Assembly: GCA_019637105.1 (NCBI GenBank)
Contig: JAHBWF010000042.1
Coordinates: forward strand, 1 to 50,748
DNA length: 50,748 bases
Source of the DNA: Labilithrix sp.
GTDB taxonomy: Bacteria; Myxococcota_A; Polyangia; Polyangiales; Polyangiaceae
Direction of reading: 5' to 3'
Shown: positions 1 to 6,707 of the stretch, one piece after another
How positions within the stretch are numbered: position 1 is the stretch's first letter
Layout: the number at the start of each line of letters is the position of its first letter
Program-made: the position numbers and the translations under genes
Notes under the pieces: generated by a model
What the model was told of the DNA's origin: nothing
The model's database searches: none
The model's input: only the letters and a program-made list of their open reading frames with translations

Positions 1-213
1 CAGCGGAAGGGCGAACTCCTCCAGCAGATCGAAGAGGTTCTCGTCGAGCTGGCGAACCCGGAGCTCGAGAAGAAGGTGCGCGACTACCTCGCCGACCCGC
101 GCGTGAGCGTCGTCGAGGTGTGGAACCAGCTGTCCGCGAAGCTCGGCGAGAAGCGCGAGCAGTCCGCGGCCGGCGCAACCGAAGTTCAGAAGCAGGAAGG
201 AACCGAGTCATGA
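1..213 (+). CDS. C-terminal 70 residues of an unidentified protein of the mobile element (5' end outside window)
   Basis: Frame 1 is open from the window edge and stops with TGA at 211-213. The visible part is highly charged and helical (LANPELEKKVRDYLADPR near the middle, a Gln/Glu-rich tail). The start lies outside the window, so length and family are unknown. Its stop overlaps the next start (ATGA at 210-213), so the two genes are translationally coupled. The position inside a tRNA-integrated element next to the following phage-like gene suggests a DNA-metabolism or phage-type function, but no motif here proves it. Confidence 0.6.
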   Translation, partial: QRKGELLQQIEEVLVELANPELEKKVRDYLADPRVSVVEVWNQLSAKLGEKREQSAAGATEVQKQEGTES

Positions 214-800
214 GCACGACGCAGCAGCACGAGCAGCACGACGACGTCGAGAACGACGCCCAAGAGCCCGACCTCCCCGACGGCGGCGGGCAGAGCGCCG
301 ACGACATCCCCGCTGGCATGTACGACGCGCAGGGAATCGAGGGTTCGGAACAGATCGGGACCGCCGACACAGGAACCGATCAGGTCATCGTTGACCTCGA
401 ACTCGTCGACCTGAAGCGACAGGTCTCGACCATCTTGCCGTTCACCGAGGCGGCGATGCCTTACTCGTTGAAGCGTCTTCGCGCGCTCGGCTGGGAGGGC
501 GGCGACAGCTTCGCTGGCATCGGCAAGAACCTCGTGAAGGTTGTCGTGAAGTACGAGACGTACAACGGCAAGCGCCGGATGAAAGTCGACATTTTCACCG
601 GCCAGGGACGCATCGTGATGAAGAACACCATGAACGACGCCGAGAGGCGCGGCTTCTTCGCGCGACTGAACGAGTTCGCGAAGCGCGAGGGTTCGGGCGA
701 GGTGAACCGCGCGGCCGCGACGGGCGCGAGGGGATACCCGAAGGACTGGGACAAGGGTGGGCCGCCAGCGGCGCGACCGCCGCGCGTGAACCTCGGCTGA
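210..800 (+). CDS. Phage-like hypothetical protein, possibly a single-strand DNA binding/recombination accessory
   Basis: A 196-residue protein with two parts: an acidic, Asp/Gly/Gln-rich, probably disordered N-terminal third (residues 1-60), then a compact basic domain (about 65-160) with LVKVVVKYETYNGKRR and KVDIFTGQGRIVMKN, ending in a Pro/Arg-rich tail. The start at 210 was chosen over an upstream in-frame ATG at 120 because it forms a 4-base ATGA overlap with the preceding gene. The beta-strand-like core recalls small phage proteins that accompany recombinases (DUF669-type), but that resemblance is by eye only. No catalytic motif is seen. Confidence 0.65.
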   Translation: MSTTQQHEQHDDVENDAQEPDLPDGGGQSADDIPAGMYDAQGIEGSEQIGTADTGTDQVIVDLELVDLKRQVSTILPFTEAAMPYSLKRLRALGWEGGDSFAGIGKNLVKVVVKYETYNGKRRMKVDIFTGQGRIVMKNTMNDAERRGFFARLNEFAKREGSGEVNRAAATGARGYPKDWDKGGPPAARPPRVNLG

Positions 801-837
801 CCGAACGGCGCTGGCAGGCCGCCTCATGCCTGCTGCC

Positions 838-919
838 CGGGGCGCCTGGTTGGCGCGCTGTCTCGTGACCTCCCCCCTCACCAGACAGCGCGAGGTCGGT
901 TCGATTCCGACCCGCTCCA
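838..919 (+). other. tRNA-like structured region (T-arm plus long hairpin), possible decayed or unusual mobile-element tRNA
   Basis: Positions 895-911 form a textbook T-arm: a 5-bp stem and the TTCGATT loop at 900-906. It is preceded by a perfect 10-bp inverted repeat (854-863 with 883-892) whose 19-base loop contains a further GTGA/TCAC pairing. Bases 912-918 (CCGCTCC) can pair with GGGGCGC at 839-845 apart from one mismatch and one G-T pair, as an acceptor stem would. A normal D-arm and a credible 7-base anticodon loop cannot be drawn, and CCA is not encoded. It may be a decayed tRNA, a D-armless element tRNA, or a regulatory RNA ahead of the HTH gene. Confidence 0.35.
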
Positions 920-945
920 CTTCTGACTTTCACGGAGAGAGACCC

Positions 946-1185
946 ATGACGGACGGACGCAAGTTGACGGGCCCGCGCCATCGCAACGTCGCGATCATCA
1001 CGCTCGAGGAGGCGAAGCGCGTCGACCGCTTCGTGATGACGGTGGACGGTCGCGCCAAGGCCGCGAAGCGGCTCGGCGTCGGCGAGGGCACGGTGACGAG
1101 CGCGGTGTTCACCGGGAGCACGCTGCTTCGCGCCACGCGCGACAGGCTGTTCGAGGCGCTCGCGCGCGAGGAGCGTGCAGCGTGA
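946..1185 (+). CDS. Small helix-turn-helix protein upstream of the Cas12m-like gene
   Basis: A 79-residue protein. The segment KAAKRLGVGEGTVTSAVFTG (about residues 43-62) has the spacing of a helix-turn-helix: an Ala-rich first helix, a Gly turn, then a second helix starting Gly-Thr-Val-Thr. A good ribosome binding site (GGAGAGAG, 934-941) precedes ATG 946; an upstream in-frame ATG at 826 runs through the tRNA-like structure and was rejected. It lies 57 bp before the effector gene on the same strand, so it could regulate that operon. The family is not identified; Cro/excisionase-like is the best guess. Confidence 0.6.
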   Translation: MTDGRKLTGPRHRNVAIITLEEAKRVDRFVMTVDGRAKAAKRLGVGEGTVTSAVFTGSTLLRATRDRLFEALAREERAA

Positions 1186-1242
1186 CCCGCTACGACGGCG
1201 GCGGAAGCGATCCGCAAGGTCAGCGAGGCTGAGGGGGGCAAC

Positions 1243-2919
1243 ATGAGCGTCCGGGTCTACCAATGCAGTCTGCGCCCGCCGACGGGCAACGAGGCTCTCA
1301 TCCGCGAGCAACTGCGCGCCGCGCACGACTACCGAAACGATCTGGTCGCCATCGAGCGCGGTCGACGGCACGCGCTGCGCGCGATCGACGATGCGTCCGA
1401 CGACGTCGCGAGGTGCAAGGAGGTCGTGCGCGGCGCGACGCGCAGCACGCGCAAAACCGCCGTGAGAGAGCTGAGCGCCGCCCGCAAGCGAGCCCGAGCC
1501 GCAGCGGGCGACGAACTCGCCCTCATCGCCGCGCGGGAGCACGAGATCTTGCTCTCCGCGCGAGCGAACACGGCTGCGTTCTGGGGGTCGTACCTCGACA
1601 TCGAGGCGGCCCATCGGCAGAGCCGTTCGCAGCCGCTCTACAGCACCGATGCGCTTGCGCCGAACGATCCCGCTTTCGTCGCAGGGCCCCGATGGCGCGA
1701 CGCGCTTGGCGTCGATGACGTACGCGCGATCTGGTGGCGTCATCATGGTCAGCTCGGTATCCAGATCCAGGGAGGGATGACCGTCGCTGAGCTGCTTGGA
1801 GGGGAGGACACGCGAGCTCGGCTCGCGCTCCGAGAGCCGAGTTGCCGCGGGGAGAGGTGGGGTACGCTGCAGATTCGGATCGGCTCCGAAGGACGCTCGC
1901 CGATCTGGGGCGAATGGCCGGTGTACATGCATCGCGCGCTGCCCGGCGCGGCACGGGTCAAATGGATCCGTGTGTCGGTGACGCCGCTGGCCCACCACGA
2001 GCGATGGTCGTGCGAGATTACCGTAGACGACCCGAATGAGGACGTGAGGTCGGTGTACGCCCCTCCGCGAGGCGTCGTCGCGATCGAGTGGGAGTGGACG
2101 CCGCTGGAGAATGGCTCGATCCGGGTGGCGCGGTGGACGGACGGCGGAGAGGTGCAGTCCGTCACGCTTCCGCCCCACATCCTGGGGCGCGCCAAGCACG
2201 CGGGGGGCATTCGCGCCCTGAGGGACCTCATGCGCAACCAGCTCGTGACCGACCTGCAGCGCACCAAGGATCGCGGTACTGGTCCTCGGTATCTCGTCGA
2301 GGCGATCAACATCTGCCACCTATGGCGCTCTCCGCAACGATTCGAGTCGCTCTTGCGGCGGCTCGAGCTGGACGGCGTCACAGGTAGCGCGGTCGCACTG
2401 CTCCGGCGCTGGTACTACGGCGACGATCACGAGTGCCGTCATCGTCGGTGCCGCGCGTGGCACGGAGATCGGCACCTGTACGAGTACGAGACGAGAGAAC
2501 GTCGACGCGCAATTCACCAGCGCCGGGACATCTACCGGCAACTCGCGGCGACGTGGAGGTCGCGGTACCGGACGGTGATCCTGAGCGATCAGGATCTGAG
2601 TTACGCGGCGCGCTTCGGCGACGACTCCGACGTGCGGTTCGTCGCTGGCGTCAGCGAGCTTCGTCAGGCGCTGCGCAACGCGTTCGGCGCGGACGCGATC
2701 GACGCGCGCTGGCGCGACGGCGCCGACGAGGAGGACGAGCGCGCATGGTGCGAGCGGTCCCTTGGTCGATGGATCGCTGGAGGCGCTCGCGGTGATGGGA
2801 TGTTCGCGGCCGATAAGGCCAAAACGGAGAACGCATGGCGAAAGAGAAAGGCGAAAAAGTCTGCAGGCGAGCTTGGTGAACAAACCGCTCGCGAATCGTC
2901 TCGGAACGCAGCGGAATAA
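1243..2919 (+). CDS. cas12m: Cas12m-like (type V-M / V-U1) CRISPR effector with altered RuvC residues and no zinc ribbon
   Basis: A 558-residue protein immediately upstream of a CRISPR array on the same strand. Remembered Cas12m sequences align along its length: an N-terminal helical start with REQLRAAHDYRNDLV (21-35), a beta domain ending with PVYMHRALPG (226-235), RuvC-I at VVAIEWEW (278-285), the signature WRSPQRFESL (361-370), a bridge-like RRDIYRQLAA (427-436), RuvC-II at VILSDQDL (445-452) and RuvC-III at FAADKAK (521-527). The RuvC-I Asp is Glu282, the RuvC-II acidic position reads Ser448/Asp449, and Asp524 is kept. The Cys4 ribbon normally between RuvC-II and III is absent (only Cys503); a Cys/His cluster sits at 398-411 instead. 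Known Cas12m proteins bind DNA and silence without cutting, so an RNA-guided binding role is inferred. GAGGGGGG before ATG 1243 is a strong RBS. No cas1, cas2 or cas4 is present. Confidence 0.85.
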   Translation: MSVRVYQCSLRPPTGNEALIREQLRAAHDYRNDLVAIERGRRHALRAIDDASDDVARCKEVVRGATRSTRKTAVRELSAARKRARAAAGDELALIAAREHEILLSARANTAAFWGSYLDIEAAHRQSRSQPLYSTDALAPNDPAFVAGPRWRDALGVDDVRAIWWRHHGQLGIQIQGGMTVAELLGGEDTRARLALREPSCRGERWGTLQIRIGSEGRSPIWGEWPVYMHRALPGAARVKWIRVSVTPLAHHERWSCEITVDDPNEDVRSVYAPPRGVVAIEWEWTPLENGSIRVARWTDGGEVQSVTLPPHILGRAKHAGGIRALRDLMRNQLVTDLQRTKDRGTGPRYLVEAINICHLWRSPQRFESLLRRLELDGVTGSAVALLRRWYYGDDHECRHRRCRAWHGDRHLYEYETRERRRAIHQRRDIYRQLAATWRSRYRTVILSDQDLSYAARFGDDSDVRFVAGVSELRQALRNAFGADAIDARWRDGADEEDERAWCERSLGRWIAGGARGDGMFAADKAKTENAWRKRKAKKSAGELGEQTARESSRNAAE

Positions 2920-2938
2920 TTACATGTATACAGCACAG

Positions 2939-3700
2939 GTCATCAAGGCATCGCGAGGCCTTCAACGTCGCGACCGGAGCGTACCTGCTCCAGCCTTCGA
3001 CCATCGCGACGAGTCATCAAGGCATCGCGAGGCCTTCAACGTCGCGACCAACGCGGCCAACGTCCGCGTATACTTGCAGACGCGTCATCAAGGCATCGCG
3101 AGGCCTTCAACGTCGCGACGACGAAGACGATCCCCGTGGTGTCGCTGCCCGACGCGTAGTCATCAAGGCATCGCGAGGCCTTCAACGTCGCGACGCGCTG
3201 AACGTCCTGAGCCGCCTTCTGCAGGTCGTCCAAGTCATCAAGGCATCGCGAGGCCTTCAACGTCGCGACTCGGCACGCTCGCGTAGCGAGAGCTCTTCTT
3301 GACCGTGTCATCAAGGCATCGCGAGGCCTTCAACGTCGCGACTCGTCCGTCACGGCGTATGTGTGGCGAGAAGCGGGTCATCAAGGCATCGCGAGGCCTT
3401 CAACGTCGCGACACGGATGGCGGCGGACGACAAGCTCGAGTGGGAGCTGTCATCAAGGCATCGCGAGGCCTTCAACGTCGCGACGTTTTTCGCGCCGCGC
3501 GGCTCCTCTCGTCCGCGCCGTCATCAAGGCATCGCGAGGCCTTCAACGTCGCGACGACATGCTGCCCGAGCGATCGATCATGAAGACGAGGGTCATCAAG
3601 GCATCGCGAGGCCTTCAACGTCGCGACACGCCCTCGGACGGCATCGCCGAGGCGTAGTAGAGGTGTCATCAAGGCATCGCGAGGCCTTCAACGTCGCGAC
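2939..3700 (+). CRISPR. Type V CRISPR array: 11 identical 36-bp repeats, 10 spacers of 34-39 bp
   Basis: The repeat begins GTCATCAAGG and ends AACGTCGCGAC. Repeats start at 2939, 3013, 3084, 3159, 3234, 3307, 3377, 3449, 3520, 3592 and 3665; all eleven are identical, including the last. Within the repeat, TCGCGA (bases 13-18) can pair with TCGCGA (bases 30-35) around an 11-base loop, giving a 3'-proximal hairpin of the kind type V effectors use as crRNA handle. That fits transcription on the plus strand from the cas12m-like gene. The array begins only 19 bp after the cas stop codon, so there is no room for a normal leader; co-transcription is likely. Some spacers read as coding-like sequence (the reverse complement of spacer 4, 3195-3233, encodes LDDLQKAAQDVQ). 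Confidence 0.97.
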
Positions 3701-3764
3701 CTGAGACTTCCGGATGAAGCCCCCCCCCGAGTGTGACAAGACTGCCCACCAAGGACCACGGCTG

Positions 3765-4334
3765 ATGAAGATGTTGACCATGACCGAGTTCGCCAAGGCG
3801 TGCCGCATCGACGGCTTGCACGGGTACGCGGATGCGTTCGAGCGTGCGGCCGAGACGATCGGCCGCCTCGAGGTCGAGCAGGGCATGCTTCGTGACCGTG
3901 TCGCGACGCTGGAGGCGACCCTGTCAAAGCTAAGCGTGTGGGCGCGAACGTTCGGCGAAGAACTGAAGCCCAGGGGCGCAGACACATACGGAGAAGGTGT
4001 CAGGGACTCCAAGGAGCGCGTTGGCCGCCTCCTCTCGACGACGTCTCCCATGGGCGAACCGGGTAGGAGATGCAAGGCGTGCTCCGTCGAAGCAGAGTTC
4101 GGAACGGAAGAGGAGCCGCATCCGGTTCCCGGCTGGATGCACACCTGTCCTGGTGCACCGACCGGCCAGCGTCCAGAGACACCGACGCTCAACGTCGACC
4201 GGTTCATCGCTCGACTCGGCGACACGCTCGACGTCTGGGCACCAAACATCAAGGCCGTCGCGCGCGACAACATCATTGACTACGCGCGTCGCTTTCTGGC
4301 GTCCCCGCCGCCGACCGGAACCCCGAACCGATGA
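3765..4334 (+). CDS. Hypothetical protein with coiled coil and Cys cluster, first gene after the array
   Basis: A 189-residue protein of no recognised family. Residues about 30-65 (ETIGRLEVEQGMLRDRVATL and onward) form a predicted coiled coil, the middle has CKAC followed later by HTC (possible metal site), and the C-terminal part is helical (VDRFIARLGDTLDVWAPN). The start at ATG 3765 has AAGGA at 3751; an upstream in-frame ATG at 3714 is weaker because it falls next to the last repeat and a run of nine C. It is the first of six genes that overlap each other by 4 bases and end in the integrase, so it is mobile-element cargo. Confidence 0.7.
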   Translation: MKMLTMTEFAKACRIDGLHGYADAFERAAETIGRLEVEQGMLRDRVATLEATLSKLSVWARTFGEELKPRGADTYGEGVRDSKERVGRLLSTTSPMGEPGRRCKACSVEAEFGTEEEPHPVPGWMHTCPGAPTGQRPETPTLNVDRFIARLGDTLDVWAPNIKAVARDNIIDYARRFLASPPPTGTPNR

Positions 4335-4561
4335 AGCTCCACTTCATCACCACGGCGGCCGAGGCGCACGACCCGAAGACGGGCGCTCGCATCTACGTGC
4401 GGCGCGAGTTCGACGGGACGTGGAGCTGGCGCGTGGTCGTCTCGGCGTCGTTCGGCGCGTATCGCTGCGTCGGCACGGGGCAAGACCGGAGCGACGCGGG
4501 TGCTCGCGGCTCCGCGCGGAAGTGCCTCGCGCGTCATCTCGCGTCGCGGAGGGCCGCGTGA
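4331..4561 (+). CDS. Small hypothetical protein of the mobile element
   Basis: A 76-residue protein beginning MKLHFITTAAEAHDPKTG, with a beta-rich core (ARIYVRREFDGTWSWRVVVS) and an Arg/Ala-rich tail. ATG 4331 overlaps the previous stop (ATGA) and its own stop overlaps the next GTG start, so it is translationally coupled on both sides. No known domain is recognised. Proteins of this size between a CRISPR locus and an integrase are often phage moron or host-modulation genes, but nothing in the sequence shows this. Confidence 0.6.
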   Translation: MKLHFITTAAEAHDPKTGARIYVRREFDGTWSWRVVVSASFGAYRCVGTGQDRSDAGARGSARKCLARHLASRRAA

Positions 4562-4758
4562 ACGCGATCGCGAGGCTGCTCGAGCACGCCAAGACGGTTG
4601 AGTCATGGCCGGTTGGCACGCATGTCGAGCGCAACCTTCCGGCCGTCGACCAGCTCCGCGGCCGCGTCGCGTTCGTGGACGAGGGCTGGATCTACTGGGC
4701 GGCCGAGGATGGCCACGTGCACGCGTCGAGCCTCGACGCGGTGAGAAGGATTCAATGA
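4558..4758 (+). CDS. Small hypothetical protein of the mobile element (GTG start)
   Basis: A 66-residue protein read from GTG 4558, which overlaps the previous stop as GTGA. The sequence NAIARLLEHAKTVESWPVG then GRVAFVDEGWIYWAAEDG suggests a short helix followed by a small beta barrel. There is no ATG in this frame near the right place, and the coupled GTG is the only start that keeps the operon pattern. Function unknown. The stop again overlaps the next gene by 4 bases. Confidence 0.55.
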   Translation: MNAIARLLEHAKTVESWPVGTHVERNLPAVDQLRGRVAFVDEGWIYWAAEDGHVHASSLDAVRRIQ

Positions 4759-5063
4759 AGAACGAGACCTGCCCCCGCTGCCAAGGCCCGGCCGTTCGCC
4801 TCACGCAGACCGGCGAGCTGTCGTGCGCGCGGCAGTGCAACGAAACGCCCGTCGCGCGTCAGCAGCGGCTCGAACTGCATCGTCTGACGGCCGAGCTCGC
4901 GCGTGCTGTCGCCGGCGCGATGCCGAAGGGGGTCGTCTTCGCGCTCGTTGTCGCCGAGGCGCCGCGCGGTTCGATGGCGTACGTCAGTACCGCCGACCGC
5001 GGGTCGATGCGTCACCTGCTTCGCGAGCTGCTCGACAAGATGGAGACCGAACAGCCGTCATGA
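4755..5063 (+). CDS. Small zinc-ribbon-like hypothetical protein
   Basis: A 102-residue protein starting MKNETCPRCQGPAVRLT; the CPRC pair followed by two further cysteines (SCARQCNE, about residues 24-28) looks like a small zinc ribbon. The rest is a helix (ARQQRLELHRLTAELARAV), a hydrophobic strand (GVVFALVVAEAP) and a C-terminal helix with RHLLRELLDKM. It sits in the ATGA-coupled chain ahead of the integrase. The small ribbon plus short alpha/beta domain is compatible with a nucleic-acid or host-protein binder. Function unknown. Confidence 0.6.
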   Translation: MKNETCPRCQGPAVRLTQTGELSCARQCNETPVARQQRLELHRLTAELARAVAGAMPKGVVFALVVAEAPRGSMAYVSTADRGSMRHLLRELLDKMETEQPS

Positions 5064-5284
5064 ACCGCGTACGCGTCGCCAGCCTACTCCGCGAGCTCGC
5101 GGACGCCATCGAGGAGGACGCCGTCCCCGAGGCGGCGGGCTCGCGTCCGCGTGCGAAGCGCCCCGCAAAGCGGCGCCCGCGGCTCCCCGTTGTGTCCGGG
5201 AACATTCAGGTGTCGGATGTGGACCGTGCAGCCGTCCGGGCGGAGCTCCGCCGACGAGGCGGCTTCATCGAGGTAAAGCGATGA
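5060..5284 (+). CDS. Small basic hypothetical protein directly upstream of the integrase
   Basis: A 74-residue protein. An N-terminal amphipathic helix (VASLLRELADAIEEDAV) is followed by a strongly basic linker (RPRAKRPAKRRPR) and a C-terminal helix with VDRAAVRAELRRRGGF. Start ATG 5060 overlaps the preceding stop and its stop overlaps the integrase ATG (ATGA at 5281-5284). Size, charge and position immediately before an integrase would fit an excisionase or recombination directionality factor, but no clear winged-helix pattern is visible, so this is only a suggestion. Confidence 0.55.
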   Translation: MNRVRVASLLRELADAIEEDAVPEAAGSRPRAKRPAKRRPRLPVVSGNIQVSDVDRAAVRAELRRRGGFIEVKR

Positions 5285-6654
5285 ACGACGACATGGAGAA
5301 CTTGACCGTCCTGCCGAGCGGCAACGTCCGCGTGCGTGTGAAGTACGCTGGTCAGGTCGCATCGAAGACGTTCGCGGCGGATGCACTCGACGACGCCCGT
5401 CGGTGGCGGGACACCGTGAAGCTCGAGATCGCCGAGGGCAACATCGAGGTTGTCGCCGGCGTCAGCATGAAGCAGCTCGGACCACGGTTCCTCGCGTCGC
5501 GCGCGGGTCATCGCGACTGGAGGACCGACGAGTCGCGCTGGTACACGCACGTCGCGACGGCAGACTGGGCGCAACGTGCAACCGCGTCCGTGACTCCGGC
5601 GGACGGCCTGGACTGGCTCGATGAGCTGAAGGCGAAGGAGACGAGCTACGATCCCAAGAAGCACGGCAAACGCGCGCCGAAGGTCCTCGCATGGGACACG
5701 CGACGCAAGTGCCTCAACCTCGCGCGGTGCGCCTTCACGTGGGCGATCACAAAGGGGCTGGTCCCGGTCACGGTCAACCCGTTCGCCGACCTCACCGTCG
5801 AACGCGAAGACGGCGACGAGGACGAGGGCTACCAGGAAGGTTGGTACCTCGACCTCGACAACCAGCGCGACCTGTTCGCGCTCTACGACATGTCCACGGC
5901 GCTCGACGTCGTCGACCGCATGGAGAAGTGGATCGTCCAGTTCGCGCTCTGGACCGGGATGCGGATGCGTGAAGCGTGGTGCTTGCACATCACGGACGTC
6001 CACGTCGACGACCCCAAGCCCCACGTCATCGTCCGCTTCGGGTCGTGGGATGCGGTCAAGGAGCGGTACCGCCCGCCGAAGGGACGCAAGGGCGAGCGCA
6101 AGCCGCGCAGGATCGACCTCTGGGGCGGCGGGCTCGAGGCAGCCAAGCGGTGGCTCGAGGTGCGCGCCGAGTACGTGAAGGCGTCGCCGGCGACGATCGC
6201 GAAGTACAGCGCGATGAAGCACAACCCTCTCGACCTGATGTTCCCGACCGAGCGCGGGCATCGTCGCGACACGAAGCCGCCGCGCAGCTTCCGGAAGCTC
6301 GCGACGATCTTCCCGGTCATCCCTCGCATCGGTCGACCGATCTGGTGGCACCTGCTCCGGCACTCGTGCGCGTCGAGTATGGTCTCGGGCTGGTGGGGCA
6401 TCCGCTGGCATCTCGAGGACGTGCAGCCCGTCATGGGCCACAACGACGTGCGGACGACGCAGCGGTACGCTCACCTCGCGCCGAGCACCCAGGCGGAGAC
6501 CGCCGCGCGCGCCCATGTCGCGTACCTTGGTCGGGGTCACGCCGGGGTCACGGCTCAGAGGCCGGCGGCGCGAAGTCCGCAGAATGATGGGCGCGCCCGG
6601 CAGGATTCGAACCTGCGACCTACGGCTCCGGAGGCCGTCGCTCTATCCAGCTGA
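5281..6654 (+). CDS. int: Tyrosine recombinase (integrase) of the mobile element
   Basis: A 457-residue phage-type integrase that should catalyse integration and excision at the tRNA-Arg gene. The N-terminal 1-60 is an arm-binding-like domain, 65-165 a SAM-like core-binding domain, and 215-410 the catalytic domain. The catalytic set is visible: Arg228 in TGMRMRE, His357-x-x-Arg360 in [11 protein letters not shown], His387 in MGHNDVRTT and the nucleophile Tyr396 in QRYAHL. The last 21 codons are read from the tRNA gene itself (stop at 6652-6654 inside the tRNA), so the reading frame ends in the attachment site. It is coupled by ATGA to the preceding small gene. The protein appears intact. Confidence 0.93.
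   Translation: MNDDMENLTVLPSGNVRVRVKYAGQVASKTFAADALDDARRWRDTVKLEIAEGNIEVVAGVSMKQLGPRFLASRAGHRDWRTDESRWYTHVATADWAQRATASVTPADGLDWLDELKAKETSYDPKKHGKRAPKVLAWDTRRKCLNLARCAFTWAITKGLVPVTVNPFADLTVEREDGDEDEGYQEGWYLDLDNQRDLFALYDMSTALDVVDRMEKWIVQFALWTGMRMREAWCLHITDVHVDDPKPHVIVRFGSWDAVKERYRPPKGRKGERKPRRIDLWGGGLEAAKRWLEVRAEYVKASPATIAKYSAMKHNPLDLMFPTERGHRRDTKPPRSFRKLATIFPVIPRIGRPIWWHLLRHSCASSMVSGWWGIRWHLEDVQPVMGHNDVRTTQRYAHLAPSTQAETAARAHVAYLGRGHAGVTAQRPAARSPQNDGRARQDSNLRPTAPEAVALSS
6592..6654. other. Probable attachment junction (right end of the element) in the tRNA 3' half
   Basis: The integrase reading frame runs into the tRNA 3' half and all element genes lie to the left of it, so one att site must be inside the overlap of tRNA and integrase gene. 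The exact crossover cannot be fixed because the matching copy at the left end is outside the window. No second copy of the tRNA 3' end (GATTCGAACCTGCGACC) was seen elsewhere in the first 6.5 kb. Confidence 0.55.
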
Positions 6655-6665
6655 GCTACGGGCGC
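6592..6665 (-). tRNA. tRNA-Arg (anticodon CCG), integration target of the element
   Basis: The reverse strand folds into a full cloverleaf of 74 bases: acceptor GCGCCCG (6665-6659) pairing with CGGGCGC (6599-6593), D-arm with AGCTCAGCTGG, anticodon stem ACGGC/GCCGT around the loop CTCCGGA giving anticodon CCG, and T-arm GCAGG with GTTCGAATC. The discriminator is G at 6592 and CCA is not encoded (CCC follows). The element lies on the 3' side, as expected when integration uses the tRNA 3' half and restores it from the element copy. Confidence 0.95.
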
Positions 6666-6707
6666 GTGTTGTTTCGTGAATCTTGAGACCTGGTTGAAGC
6701 GAGTGTC

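Noticed and set aside
817-835. Possible tracrRNA anti-repeat (GGCC and ATGCCT blocks complementary to the repeat)
   Set aside because: Only about 12 of 20 positions could pair, interrupted; Cas12m-type effectors are not known to need a tracrRNA, and chance matching is likely in GC-rich DNA.
2762-3704. Open frames on both strands across the CRISPR array with repeated peptides such as SSRHREAFNVAT or VATLKASRCLDD
   Set aside because: They are translations of the 36-bp repeat, which is divisible by three, with spacer filler; no ribosome sites and no protein-like character outside the repeats.
1-6665. Transposon-type terminal inverted repeats or a CAST-like transposition system linked to the Cas12-like gene
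   Set aside because: No tnsB, tnsC or tniQ-like gene and no terminal inverted repeats were seen; the tyrosine integrase and tRNA junction explain the mobility.
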